A stretch of 64,000 nucleotides of DNA from Amphiplicatus sp046296195 (lineage in GTDB: Bacteria; Pseudomonadota; Alphaproteobacteria; Caulobacterales; Parvularculaceae): the NCBI GenBank assembly GCA_046296195.1, contig JBKBLR010000001.1:186001-250000 (forward strand). The letters run 5' to 3'. The position numbers were made by a program, and so were the translations under genes. Positions 32,995-41,917 of the stretch are shown in pieces. Below the pieces are notes generated by a model. That model saw only the letters and a list, made by a program, of their open reading frames with translations, ran no database searches and had not been told where the DNA came from. Position 1 is the first letter of the stretch; each line of letters starts with the position of its first letter.

Positions 32995-34320
32995 ATGACT
33001 GACGCCGCCGCCCTGTCCCGCCAAGAACCCTCGCCGGCCGCAGCCGCACCGCCCTCGCGGGCCGACGTCATCGCCGCCGCCGCGCGCATCGACGGCAAGG
33101 TGATGCGCACGCCGCTCATCCGCGCGGAGCGCCTGTCGACGCTGACCGGCGCCGAGATCCATCTCAAGCTCGAGAGCCTTCAATACACCGGCGCCTTCAA
33201 GGAGCGGGGCGCGCTCAACAAGCTGCTCACGCTGAGCCCGGCCGAACAGGCGCGCGGCGTAATCGCCGCATCAGCCGGCAATCACGCGCAGGGTCTTGCC
33301 CGTCATGCGAGGGCGCTTGGCGTCGCGGCGACGATTGTGGTGCCGGCGACGACTCCGGACGTGAAGGTGCGCCAGACCAAGGCCCTCGGCGCCGAAGTCG
33401 TTTTGTTCGGCCACAGCTTCGAGGAGGCCCATGGCGCGGCCGTTGCGCTCGCCCCCCAGCCCGGCCGAGGGTTAGGNNNNNNNNNNGGCATGTTTGCGCC
33501 GGCCGGCACGCCCAAGGCCATCGTCGATCAAATCAACGCCGAGGTGCTGAAAGCGCTCGACGACAAGGACGTGATCGCCGGGCAAGGCACGATCGGTCTT
33601 GAAATGATTGCGGACGGGCCCCGCTTCGACGCCATCATCGCGCCGATCGGCGGGGGCGGCCTCATCGCCGGTCTTGCGCTCGCCGCCGAAGGATCCGGCG
33701 TCGAGATCGTCGGCGTCGAGGCCGACCTGTTTCCGTCGATGAAGAACGCGCTCGACGGCTCGGCGCGCCCGGTCGGCGGCAACACGCTCGCGGAGGGCAT
33801 CGCGGTCAAGGAAGCCGGCCGCCTTACCCGCGCAGTCGTCGCCGGCCGCGTCAACGACATCATCCTCGTCGACGAGCGGCTCCTCGAACGCGCGCTCAGT
33901 ATGCTGATGAACGAGCAGAAGCTGCTCGTGGAGGGCGCCGGCGCGGCCGGGCTCGCCGCCGTCCTGAAAGAGCCTGCGCGCTTTCAGGGCAAGACGGTGG
34001 GGCTCGTCCTTTGCGGCGGCAATATCGACGCACGCCTGCTCTCCATGATCCTGATGCGCGACCTTGCGCGGTCGGGCCGGCTCGCGCGCCTGCGCGTCGA
34101 ACTGCTCGACATGCCGGGCCAGCTCGTGCGCGTCGCGACGATCATCGCCGAGGGCGGCGGCAACGTCATCGACGTCGGCCACCACCGCACCTATTCGGAC
34201 CTGCCGGCGAAGATGACCTGCATGGACGTGACCATCGACACCCAAGGCCAGGACCATCTCGACCGCATCATCGGCGCCTTGCGCGCGGCGGGCTATTCAG
34301 TTGAAATCGCGATCTACTAA
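32995..34320 (+). CDS. ilvA: Threonine ammonia-lyase with ACT domain, interrupted by a gap and a foreign insert
   Basis: A PLP fold-type II enzyme converting threonine to 2-oxobutanoate. Lys69 in YTGAFKERGA binds PLP, SAGNHAQGLARHA is the phosphate region, IAPIGGGGLIAG is the Gly-rich loop and LVLCGGNID is near the end. An ACT-like domain (VELLDMPGQLVRVATIIAEGGGNVI) occupies about the last 80 residues. At 33477-33486 ten Ns interrupt the gene. The bases just after them encode FAPAGTPKAIVDQINAEVLK, a Bug/TctC solute-binding-protein sequence foreign to this family, before the frame resumes at DVIAGQGTIGLEMI. The intact gene is probably about as long, without this piece. Confidence 0.85.
   Translation: MTDAAALSRQEPSPAAAAPPSRADVIAAAARIDGKVMRTPLIRAERLSTLTGAEIHLKLESLQYTGAFKERGALNKLLTLSPAEQARGVIAASAGNHAQGLARHARALGVAATIVVPATTPDVKVRQTKALGAEVVLFGHSFEEAHGAAVALAPQPGRGLXXXXGMFAPAGTPKAIVDQINAEVLKALDDKDVIAGQGTIGLEMIADGPRFDAIIAPIGGGGLIAGLALAAEGSGVEIVGVEADLFPSMKNALDGSARPVGGNTLAEGIAVKEAGRLTRAVVAGRVNDIILVDERLLERALSMLMNEQKLLVEGAGAAGLAAVLKEPARFQGKTVGLVLCGGNIDARLLSMILMRDLARSGRLARLRVELLDMPGQLVRVATIIAEGGGNVIDVGHHRTYSDLPAKMTCMDVTIDTQGQDHLDRIIGALRAAGYSVEIAIY
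33477..33486. other. Assembly gap (10 N) inside ilvA
   Basis: Ten consecutive Ns of conventional filler length. The sequence on its right (to about 33573) belongs to a different protein family, and the 25 or so bases on its left (encoding PQPGRGL) also do not look like threonine ammonia-lyase. The true gap content and length are unknown. Confidence 0.95.
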
Positions 34321-35740
34321 AGGCGTGCGCCCCGCCATGGGCCACGGATTGCGAAGGTGACGCCCGGCGTCTGGATGTTGACGAAAAGAACGTCGCCGTC
34401 CGGCGAGAAACAGGCGCCGCAGAATTCGGACTTCGTATTGCCGGCGATGGTGTAAAGCGCCCCCGCCGGCGTCACGCCGCGCAGGAACTGGGCCTGATAG
34501 TCATAGCCGTCCTCGCACAGGATCACGTCGCCCCAAGGCGCGACCGCCGCGTTGTCGCAGTTCTTGAGCAAGGTCGCATCATCGGTCTCGATGAATAGGT
34601 CGAGCACGCCGGGTTCGTCGCTTTCGCCCGGCGTTCCCTCCTTCGGACTCGGGCGGTAGCGGAAGACCTGACCGAGCCGGATCGGCCCGCCCATGGTGCA
34701 GGAGACGTAGATCTCGGTTCGACCGATGGCGGAGATTCCAACGGCGAGCCCCTCGCCGCGCGCGAAACGGAGCGCGCCCTTCGCGCGGCCGCGGTCTTTG
34801 AGGTCGCCGCCCGGCGCCTCGACCCCGTCGAGATCGATCCAGGCGACCTGGACCGGAACGCCGGGCGCGGCGACCTGCCCTGTCCCGGCGTTTGCCTTGC
34901 CGTCATTCGGCCAATTGCGGAAATCGCGCTCACGCCCGTCTTTCAGGGCCAGCGCCTGCAGTCGACCGCCCTCGGCGAGGCGGCCCTTCCGGTCCGGCAG
35001 GAAGCGGTAGAAAAGTCCGTCCGGCCGGTCTTCAGTTAAGTAGACGACGCTGGTCTTCGGATCGACCGCGGCGGCCTCGTGGACGAAGCGGCCCATCGCC
35101 TTCAGCGGAACCGGCGTGACCAGTCCCTTCGCGTGCGAAGGCACTTCAAACACCCATCCATGGTCGCGGCTGACATGGACGCCCGCCTTTTCGAGCGTCT
35201 CCTCGCAGGTAAGCCAGGACCCCCACGGGGTCGCGCCTCCGGCGCAGTTCGCGTCGTGCCGGCGAGGCTCAAATGATCGCGCACGAGGCGGCGCGCGTTG
35301 AGGTCGTAGATAAGCGTCGTCGTCCCGCCGAATTTCGGGCGACCGTCAGGCGTGAAGTCGAAAACCTTATCTTTGGGCAGCGTCGCGGCGAGCGCCAAAT
35401 CGCGACCATAGGCGCTGCGCTCATACATGTCCGGCCAGATCTCGTGATTGCGCACGAGCGCGACCTGATGCGGCTTTCCTCGCACCTTGAACGCCGCCAT
35501 GCCGTCGAAGGCGCCCGGCGTCAGGAAGCCGTCGGCCATCGGCGCGCCTTCGCTCGAGACGATGTCGTAGGAAAAGCCTGCTGGCAGATCGAGCAGCCCC
35601 GCCGGATCGGGGACGAGCGGTCCGTAAGGATCGACCGAGGGGAGCGCGGCGGCGCCCCTGGTCCCGAGCGCCCGTAACCCCGCAAAGGCGATGACGGCGG
35701 CGGAGGCGCCTTTCAGAAGCGACCGGCGGGAGAGGGTCAT
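34317..35740 (-). pseudogene. PhoX/DUF839-type Tat-exported phosphatase, single-base frameshift
   Basis: The N-terminal part begins MTLSRRSLLKGASAAVIAFAG, a twin-arginine signal, and continues FGGTTTLIYD...LAGTTRT. The C-terminal part in another frame reads CAGGATPWGSWLTCEETLEK, then VFEVPSHAKGLVTPVPLKAM, IYVSCTMGG and NTKSEFCGACFSPDGDVLFV, all PhoX-family motifs. The frames join if one base is added at about 35249 (LAGTTRN-CAGG). Together they would give about 474 residues, a normal PhoX/DUF839 length. PhoX enzymes are Ca/Fe-dependent phosphatases; other members have unknown roles. A draft-sequence error is as likely as a true mutation. It abuts the ilvA stop, with a four-base convergent overlap. 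Confidence 0.8.
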
Positions 35741-36060
35741 CGCGATACCTTTCGCATTGCGCAGGTTTTCTGTCTGCCCCGAAGGCTCAGCCGCTTCCAC
35801 CGTGCAGCGCCGAAGCAAGGGCCTGGTCAGTCGCTGCCTCCGGCGTCGCCGCCCCTCGCCGGCCTGCCGCGCTTGCCGCCGCGCGAGCCGAGCGCGATGA
35901 CAGCGGCGACCGCTTCGCGGCTTGTCAGAAACTCCGGCATTCAAGTCTCCCGTGCTGACGGCGCCCAAGATCGGATTCCTTTGTATCAATTGCATGTCGG
36001 AGCCGGACGCGTTTTCATTGTTGAATTGCTCCGCCGGACGCCTATTTCTAGAAGGGAACA
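35741..36060. other. 320-base divergent spacer phoX / nfeD
   Basis: Apart from a possible 37-codon minus-strand gene (35827-35940) nothing recognisable is seen. The A+T-richer part at about 35960-36055 just before the NfeD gene probably holds its promoter. Confidence 0.4.
35827..35940 (-). CDS. Possible 37-aa basic microprotein
   Basis: GGGAGA six bases before an ATG at 35940 opens a 37-codon frame, MPEFLTSREAVAAVIALGSR followed by a Gly/Arg-rich tail ending AGGSD. The ribosome site is as good as those of neighbouring real genes, and the gene lies upstream of phoX on the same strand. No homologue is recognised and the tail may be low-complexity, so this is a candidate only. Confidence 0.35.
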   Translation of the reverse strand: MPEFLTSREAVAAVIALGSRGGKRGRPARGGDAGGSD

Positions 36061-37554
36061 ATGGGGGCGTGGATGCGGTTGGCGGATTTGAAAGTTTGGC
36101 CGCTTCGGGCCGCGGTCATGATTATGGTTGCGGGGCTGCTCGCCCTGTTCAGCGCCCTCGCCCAGGAGCCCGGACCCGAACGATCCGGCGTCCTTCTGAA
36201 GCTCACCGGGCCGGTGACGCCCGCGAATGCTCAATATGTGGCCCGCGAAATCGCGGCGGCGAGCGCGAGCGGGAAAGAGCTCGTCCTCATCGAGATCGAC
36301 ACGCCGGGCGGCCTCGTCGATTCGATGAAGACGATCATCAAGGCGATGCTCGCCTCCGAGACGCCGGTCGTCACCTTCGTCGCGCCGCAGGGCGCGCGGT
36401 CGGCCTCGGCGGGGCTCTACATAATGTATGCGGCGAACATCTCCGCGATGGCGCCCGGCACCAACACCGGCGCGGCGACGCCGGTCGAGGTCGGCGGCGC
36501 GCCCTCCGACGAAAACCCCTTCGAGGAGAGCAAGCCGAAGACGGAAGACGGGAAGGATTCGGCGCCAGCGGAAGTCGGCGACGACGCCGCCGATAAAGGT
36601 CCGCAGACGAACAAGCCGGGCGCGGCGCCGCTTGGAAACAACGACGCCATGCGCGCCAAGGTCATCAATGACAGCGTCGCCTATATCCGCGCGCTCGCCG
36701 AGGAGCGGGGTCGCAACGCCGACTGGGCCGAAAAAGCGGTGCGCGAGGCGGCGTCGGTGACGAGCCGCGAGGCGCTGGAGCTCGGCGTCATCGATCTCAT
36801 CGCCGAGAATCGCGACGAGCTGCTGCAGAAACTCGACGGACGCGTCGTCAAGACGCCATCCGGGGAGAAAACGCTGCAGACGAAAAACCTCAGACTCGAG
36901 GAAATCGAACCGACCTTCATCGAGCGCATCCTCGGCTTCATCGCCGATCCCAACGTAGCGGTCATCCTGATGTCGCTGGCGACGACCGGGATCATCATCG
37001 AGATGTGGAATCCGGGGTCGATCTTTCCCGGCGCGCTCGGCGTTCTGTGCCTGATCCTCGGCCTCTACGCCTTCCAGGTCCTGCCGTTCAACTGGCTCGG
37101 CGCGATGCTGATGGGCATCGGCGCCATTCTCATTGTCGTCGAGGTCTATGCGCCGACCTTCGGGCTTGCAGGATTGACGGGCCTCGGCGTGTTCGCGGCC
37201 GGGCTCTATCTCGTCTTTCCCGAAGGCTTCAAGGTTTCGACGAGCCTCATCGCAACGGTAGTCGCGACCGCGGGTGCGTTCCTCGCCCTCATCTTCTTCG
37301 CGATCGTCGGATCGCGCAGCCATGGGCCGATGATCGGCGCCGAAGCGATCCGCCGGCGCGAGGGCGTCGTCGACGACTGGCACGGCAAGGAAGGCTGGGT
37401 CATCGTCGAGGGCGAGCGCTGGCGCGCGCGCTCCGACCGGCCGCTTAACCCCGGCGACCGCGTCAAGGTGATTGAAATCGACGGCCTCGTGCTGGTTGTT
37501 CGGCAGGCGAAGGGCGGCCTCTTCCCGCTCGGTGCGCCGCAGGAGGCCGCGTGA
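36061..37554 (+). CDS. NfeD-family membrane-bound ClpP-class serine protease
   Basis: A 497-residue protein with an N-terminal membrane helix, a ClpP-class protease domain (VLIEIDTPGGLVDSMKTIIKAM, TFVAPQGARSASAGLYIMYAA with the catalytic Ser, and PGTNTGAATPV), four membrane helices at about 300-410, and a C-terminal NfeD OB domain (GVVDDWHGKEGWVIVEGERWRARS). A long charged insert (EESKPKTEDGKDSAPAEVGD) follows the protease core. In archaea such proteases cleave the C-terminus of the partner stomatin; the slipin gene is two genes downstream. GAAGGGA precedes the ATG. Confidence 0.92.
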   Translation: MGAWMRLADLKVWPLRAAVMIMVAGLLALFSALAQEPGPERSGVLLKLTGPVTPANAQYVAREIAAASASGKELVLIEIDTPGGLVDSMKTIIKAMLASETPVVTFVAPQGARSASAGLYIMYAANISAMAPGTNTGAATPVEVGGAPSDENPFEESKPKTEDGKDSAPAEVGDDAADKGPQTNKPGAAPLGNNDAMRAKVINDSVAYIRALAEERGRNADWAEKAVREAASVTSREALELGVIDLIAENRDELLQKLDGRVVKTPSGEKTLQTKNLRLEEIEPTFIERILGFIADPNVAVILMSLATTGIIIEMWNPGSIFPGALGVLCLILGLYAFQVLPFNWLGAMLMGIGAILIVVEVYAPTFGLAGLTGLGVFAAGLYLVFPEGFKVSTSLIATVVATAGAFLALIFFAIVGSRSHGPMIGAEAIRRREGVVDDWHGKEGWVIVEGERWRARSDRPLNPGDRVKVIEIDGLVLVVRQAKGGLFPLGAPQEAA

Positions 37555-37862
37555 CCGGGGGCGAGCTTTTCGCGCTCATCGACTGGAAGGACGTCGCACG
37601 GACGGCGCCGCCGCTCGCGGTCGCGTTCGTCGCTCTCGGCGCGCTTGCGATGCTGACCCAGCGCGAACGCCGAACCGGCTACCAGCTCGGCGAGGAGTTC
37701 ACCGCGGACGTCGGCGTCGTTGAGATTTGGGATGGGCGTATGGGATATGTGCGTGTCGGCGGCGAGCTCTGGAAAGCCGAAGCCAAAACGCCGCTTGCGC
37801 CTGGAACCGCCGTCAAAGTGGCGCGCAAGGACGGAATGCTGTTAAGGGTCGCGCCGCTCTAG
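37551..37862 (+). CDS. Short NfeD-like OB-domain membrane protein
   Basis: A 103-residue protein starting at a GTG that overlaps the preceding stop (GTGA). One membrane helix (PPLAVAFVALGALAMLTQ) is followed by an OB-like domain, EFTADVGVVEIWDGRMGYVRVGGELWKAEA, similar to the NfeD C-terminal domain. Its position between a long NfeD protease and a slipin suggests it belongs to the same membrane assembly. Confidence 0.75.
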   Translation: MTGGELFALIDWKDVARTAPPLAVAFVALGALAMLTQRERRTGYQLGEEFTADVGVVEIWDGRMGYVRVGGELWKAEAKTPLAPGTAVKVARKDGMLLRVAPL

Positions 37863-37906
37863 CGCATTGCACGGCGCGCCCGGCAAAGGATTGAAAGGAA
37901 GCTTCG

Positions 37907-38659
37907 ATGCTCGATGGATTTGGCCTGATCGCTCCCCTCGTCATTCTCGGGATCGTCGTCATCACCAACATCTTCAAGATCCTGCGCGAATATGAGCGCG
38001 GCGTCGTCTTCACGCTCGGCCGCGTCGGCCGCAAGGCGGCGGGGCCCGGCATCGTCCTCCTCATCCCGATCATCCAGCAGATGCGCAAAGTCGACATGCG
38101 CACGCTCGTCCACGACGTGCCGGCGCAGGACGTCATCAGCCGCGACAACGTCTCGGTGAAAGTGAACGCGGTCATCTATTACCGCGTCGTCGACGCGGTG
38201 CGCGCGGTGGTGCAGGTCGAGAACTACATGGCGGCGACGAGCCAGCTGGCGCAGACCACGCTGCGCTCGGTGCTCGGCAAGCACGAACTCGACGAGATGC
38301 TGCAGGAGCGCGACAAGCTCAACAAAGACATCCAGGCGATCCTCGACCACCAGACGGAGGCCTGGGGCATCAAGGTTTCGAACGTCGAGATCAAGCATGT
38401 CGACGTCGCGCCCGAGATGATCCGGGCGATCGCCAAGCAGGCCGAGGCCGAGCGCGAGCGGCGGGCGAAGGTCATCTCGGCCGAAGGCGAGCAGCAGGCC
38501 GCGGCCAAGCTCGCCGAGGCCGCGCACATCCTTTCCGGCCAGCAGGGGTCGATGGAGCTTCGCTACCTTAACGCCCTGCAGGAAATCGCCTCCGACCGGT
38601 CGAACACCATTGTTTTCCCCTTCTCGCTCGAGCAGCTTGGCCGGGCGCTCCGGGGGTGA
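37907..38659 (+). CDS. Slipin (stomatin/SPFH/band 7 protein)
   Basis: A 250-residue SPFH protein. An N-terminal hydrophobic segment (LIAPLVILGIVVITNIF) anchors it, then KILREYERGVVFTLGRVGRKAAGPGIVLLIPIIQQMRKVDMRT and the core QDVISRDNVSVKVNAVIYYRVVD match bacterial slipins. The C-terminal AEAERERRAKVISAEGEQQAA is the coiled-coil oligomerisation part. Slipins organise membrane domains and are the partners of NfeD proteases encoded beside them, as here. AAAGGAAGC precedes the ATG. Confidence 0.93.
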   Translation: MLDGFGLIAPLVILGIVVITNIFKILREYERGVVFTLGRVGRKAAGPGIVLLIPIIQQMRKVDMRTLVHDVPAQDVISRDNVSVKVNAVIYYRVVDAVRAVVQVENYMAATSQLAQTTLRSVLGKHELDEMLQERDKLNKDIQAILDHQTEAWGIKVSNVEIKHVDVAPEMIRAIAKQAEAERERRAKVISAEGEQQAAAKLAEAAHILSGQQGSMELRYLNALQEIASDRSNTIVFPFSLEQLGRALRG

Positions 38660-38824
38660 CAGGATCTTGTTGAAAACCGGCAACAGGGGCTGAAAAGTCG
38701 CCGGATTTTCAGGTTCGAGAGCCGATTACGTCGCCGGCGGCTCGCAAAACCGTGATTTGCGGTTAATCTATCTCCGAAAGCTTCGGCACGTCAGGGAATG
38801 GCGGCCGCTTTACGGGAGGGTCCT

Positions 38825-41248
38825 ATGAATACGCGCCTTTTGGCGAAAGCTTCCTTTATTGCGCTGGCGGTTTCGGCCGGCCCGGCCTTTGCGCAAAGCG
38901 CCGTCGACGCGCTGCGCGACGAGGTGCTGGTGACCGCGACGAAAAAGGCCGACGCGGAGAATGTGCAGGACGTGCCGCTTGCCGTCACCGCCTATGGCGA
39001 GGCCCAGCTCGACGCCCTGAAAGTCCGCGATCTCGGCAATCTCAGCTACAGCGCGCCGAACGTGCAGCTTGAGGACATCGGCACCTCGCGCGGCATCGCC
39101 AACTTCTCGGTGCGGGGCCTCGGCATCAACTCGTCGATCCCCTCGATTGACCCGGCGGTCGGCCTGTTCATCGACGGCGTCTATATCGGCCAGAACGGCG
39201 GCCAGGTGCTCGACATCTTCGACCTCGCCTCGGTCGAACTCCTGCGCGGGCCGCAAGGCATCCTGTTCGGGCGGAACGTCACCGGCGGCGCCGTGCTCGT
39301 CAACACCAAGCGGCCGAATCTCGAAGAATTCGAGGCCTCAGCGAAATTCGCGGTCGACAGCGGCCTGCGCGGCACCGGCGCTAATTACTACGCGATGGGC
39401 TCGGTCTCCGGGCCGCTGATCGAGGGCACGCTGGCGCTGAAGCTCTCGGCCTACTACAACCGCGACAAGGGCTGGCATAAACGCTATCTCGGCGGACCGA
39501 ACCTGACGGCGACGGTCGCCGCCATCGGCGGCACGGCGGCCTTCCTTCAGGGCCTCGGCTATCCGATCGCCGTCAACACGCCGGACGAATTCGTCAATCA
39601 CGGCCAGGCCGAAACCTGGATGGTGCGCCCCTCGCTCCTGTGGGCGATTTCGGACAGCGCCGAACTCATCGTCCGGTACGAGCATGGCGACAGCTCCGGC
39701 GACGGCCCGTCGGCGCAGAACCATCCCGGATTCAACGCGCCTTACGACACCGCCGGCGGCGTCGCGGTGCCGCCCTCGGTCTCGACCAACGTCTTTTTTA
39801 GCGCGCCGAAGGACAGCTTCACCTTCTCGATCGACGAGCCCGGCTTCTACAAGTTCGAATGGGATGCGGTGACCGCCGAGCTCAATATCGACGTGCCCTT
39901 CGGCGACGGCACCATCACCAACATCTTCGGCTGGCGCGACACGTCGGGCTCGACCTTCAGCGACATCGACGCGACGCCGTTCTGGCTGTTCCACGCCGGT
40001 TCGATCACCGCCTATGATCAGCTGTCGAACGAATTGCGTTACTCCGGCACGTTCGGGCGGCTCGGAACGACGATCGGGTTCTATTACTTCACGTCGGACA
40101 ACGCCTATGAGGAACAGCGCTTACTCCTCGGCGCCCGCCAGTCCTTCTTCGGCGGCGGCATCCAGGACGCCCGCCAGTTCGGCGTCTTCGGCCAGCTCGA
40201 ATATGGGTTGACCGACACTTTCGACCTGATCGCCGGCGTTCGCTACACGAACGAGAAGAAGTCGGTCGACATCTACAATCTCATCCCGCCGTTCACCAAC
40301 GCGCCGCCGCCGGCGCCGATCGCCAGCTGCTCGATCTTTGACGGATCGTGCGGGGTCGATTTCAGCGAGACGCGGACGTGGAAGAACGTGACGCCCAAGT
40401 TCGGCTTCCAATGGGCGGCGCGCGACTGGTTCAATGTTTACGGACACTGGACCGAGGGCGTGCGTTCGGGCGGCTACAACTTCCGCAACACGGCGGCGCT
40501 GATCCCGATCGAAGGCTTCGACGAAGAACAAGTCCAGACGATCGAGTTCGGCTTCAAGGCCCAGCCTGCGGACGGCCGCGCGACGATCAACGTCGCGGTC
40601 TTCCGGACCGACATCGACGACATGCAGCGCGAGGTGAACTTGCCCGACCCGGCCGCCGGCGTCGTCCAGCTCATCCGCAACACCGCGAACGCGCACATCT
40701 TCGGCATCGAGATTGAGGCCCAGTACGCGATCACGGATAACCTGCTGATCACCGGCAATCTTGGCCGCCTCAATGGCGAGTATGAAGACGTGTTCTTCAA
40801 CCTGAACAGCGACTTCGTGGACAATGTCACCGGCACGCCGACGACGACCGGCATCCAGAACCTGCCGCTCGACACCGACATCATCGACATCCGGGATCGC
40901 CTGCTCGAGATCCCGCGTCTTGCGCCCTGGACCTATGGCATGGGCTTCGTCCACTCGATGCGTCTTACCGACACCTTCTCCGTCGATACGCGCTTCAACT
41001 GGTCGCATCGTGACGCCAACTTCTACACCGACAACAACCTCGGCATCCTCAACGGCGCCGACATGATCGACGCGACGATCGCCCTCAATATCGGCGAGAA
41101 GGCGATTTTCTCGATCTATGGGCAGAACCTCCTCAACGAGGTGACGCATGGCGGTGAAACGCAGTTGCCGCGCGCGCTCGGCGGCGGCTCCTTCGCGCCC
41201 CTCAACAAGGGCCGCGTCGCCGGGGTCGAACTGCAGCTGAAGTTCTAA
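38825..41248 (+). CDS. TonB-dependent outer-membrane receptor
   Basis: An 807-residue receptor with signal peptide MNTRLLAKASFIALAVSAGPAFA, a TonB box-like DEVLVTATKK directly after cleavage, a plug domain (QDVPLAVTAYGEAQLDALKVRDLGNLSYSAPNVQ...VELLRGPQGILFGRNVTGGAVLVNTKRP), and a beta-barrel ending in the aromatic residue Phe (VAGVELQLKF). The LRGPQGILFGRN motif places it in the large sphingomonad/caulobacter receptor class. Substrate (iron complex, sugar, terpene or other) is not evident. GGGAGGG precedes the ATG. No partner transport genes adjoin it. Confidence 0.92.
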   Translation: MNTRLLAKASFIALAVSAGPAFAQSAVDALRDEVLVTATKKADAENVQDVPLAVTAYGEAQLDALKVRDLGNLSYSAPNVQLEDIGTSRGIANFSVRGLGINSSIPSIDPAVGLFIDGVYIGQNGGQVLDIFDLASVELLRGPQGILFGRNVTGGAVLVNTKRPNLEEFEASAKFAVDSGLRGTGANYYAMGSVSGPLIEGTLALKLSAYYNRDKGWHKRYLGGPNLTATVAAIGGTAAFLQGLGYPIAVNTPDEFVNHGQAETWMVRPSLLWAISDSAELIVRYEHGDSSGDGPSAQNHPGFNAPYDTAGGVAVPPSVSTNVFFSAPKDSFTFSIDEPGFYKFEWDAVTAELNIDVPFGDGTITNIFGWRDTSGSTFSDIDATPFWLFHAGSITAYDQLSNELRYSGTFGRLGTTIGFYYFTSDNAYEEQRLLLGARQSFFGGGIQDARQFGVFGQLEYGLTDTFDLIAGVRYTNEKKSVDIYNLIPPFTNAPPPAPIASCSIFDGSCGVDFSETRTWKNVTPKFGFQWAARDWFNVYGHWTEGVRSGGYNFRNTAALIPIEGFDEEQVQTIEFGFKAQPADGRATINVAVFRTDIDDMQREVNLPDPAAGVVQLIRNTANAHIFGIEIEAQYAITDNLLITGNLGRLNGEYEDVFFNLNSDFVDNVTGTPTTTGIQNLPLDTDIIDIRDRLLEIPRLAPWTYGMGFVHSMRLTDTFSVDTRFNWSHRDANFYTDNNLGILNGADMIDATIALNIGEKAIFSIYGQNLLNEVTHGGETQLPRALGGGSFAPLNKGRVAGVELQLKF

Positions 41249-41272
41249 GAAGCCTCGCCTGACTTTCATCGG

Positions 41273-41306
41273 AAGGCCCGGACCCCGCAGTCCGGGCCTT
41301 TTCTTT
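41273..41306 (+). terminator. Rho-independent terminator after the TonB-dependent receptor
   Basis: Perfect 11-base arms AAGGCCCGGAC and GTCCGGGCCTT enclose CCCGCA and are followed by TTCTTT. A second perfect 8-base hairpin (AGCCGCGT/ACGCGGCT, 41308-41330) follows directly. Confidence 0.9.
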
Positions 41307-41519
41307 GAGCCGCGTTTGCCGGACGCGGCTGGCGGCCATGGGGCGCGTTCCCCAAGATGCGAAGCGGGGATCGGATTCAATCCGCGCAAAACGCCGCATC
41401 GAGACCCCGCCCCGCCGCCTCGCATTTCGCAGACCGTGGTCTAGTCTGGCGTCATGGCGGTCGGCGAATCGGCCGCCGCCCCGCCGCCCCGCCACCCCAC
41501 CGCTTGGCCGCCGCTTCTT

Positions 41520-41759
41520 ATGACCACGCTCGAAGCCGACATCGACGCCCGGGGCCTCAGATGCCCGCTGCCCGTCTTGAAGATGGAGGCGGTCCTGCGC
41601 CGCATGGCCCCCGGCGCGCGCCTCAGGATCGCCGCCGACGACCCGCTTGCGGCCGTCGACATCCCGCAGTTCGCACGCCTTGGCGGTCACGCCTGCGAGA
41701 GGGTCGAGGCGGGCGAAGAGCTTTGCGTCTTTCTTGTCACGCGGGGCGAAAAACCGTGA
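41520..41759 (+). CDS. TusA-like sulfur-carrier protein
   Basis: A 79-residue protein if started at 41520. ADIDARGLRCPLPVLKMEAVLRRM is the TusA/SirA signature, with the sulfur-carrying Cys15 in RCPLP. TusA proteins relay persulfide sulfur for tRNA thiolation, molybdenum cofactor or other pathways. The frame is open to an ATG at 41454, which would add a Pro-rich extension; neither start has a clear ribosome site, and the shorter one gives normal family length. Confidence 0.85.
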   Translation: MTTLEADIDARGLRCPLPVLKMEAVLRRMAPGARLRIAADDPLAAVDIPQFARLGGHACERVEAGEELCVFLVTRGEKP

Positions 41760-41917
41760 GACTTCGAGGGCCCGGCCTTGCCAGCCGCAGCGGCGGCGGC
41801 GCCAAATTGTGTTTCGGCGTGGTAAAGGTTAATGTGCCGAGGGTCGTTCTCCCGTGAACGTCCTGTCGCCGGCGGGGCCCTCATGCGCCCGAGCCGGCAT
41901 CGGGGAGTCGAGGGGTT

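Noticed and set aside
38690..38712. CTGAAAA...TTTTCAG inverted repeat after the slipin gene.
   Set aside because: The stem is A/T-only at its centre with a nine-base loop, and no T tract follows, so it is too weak to call a terminator.
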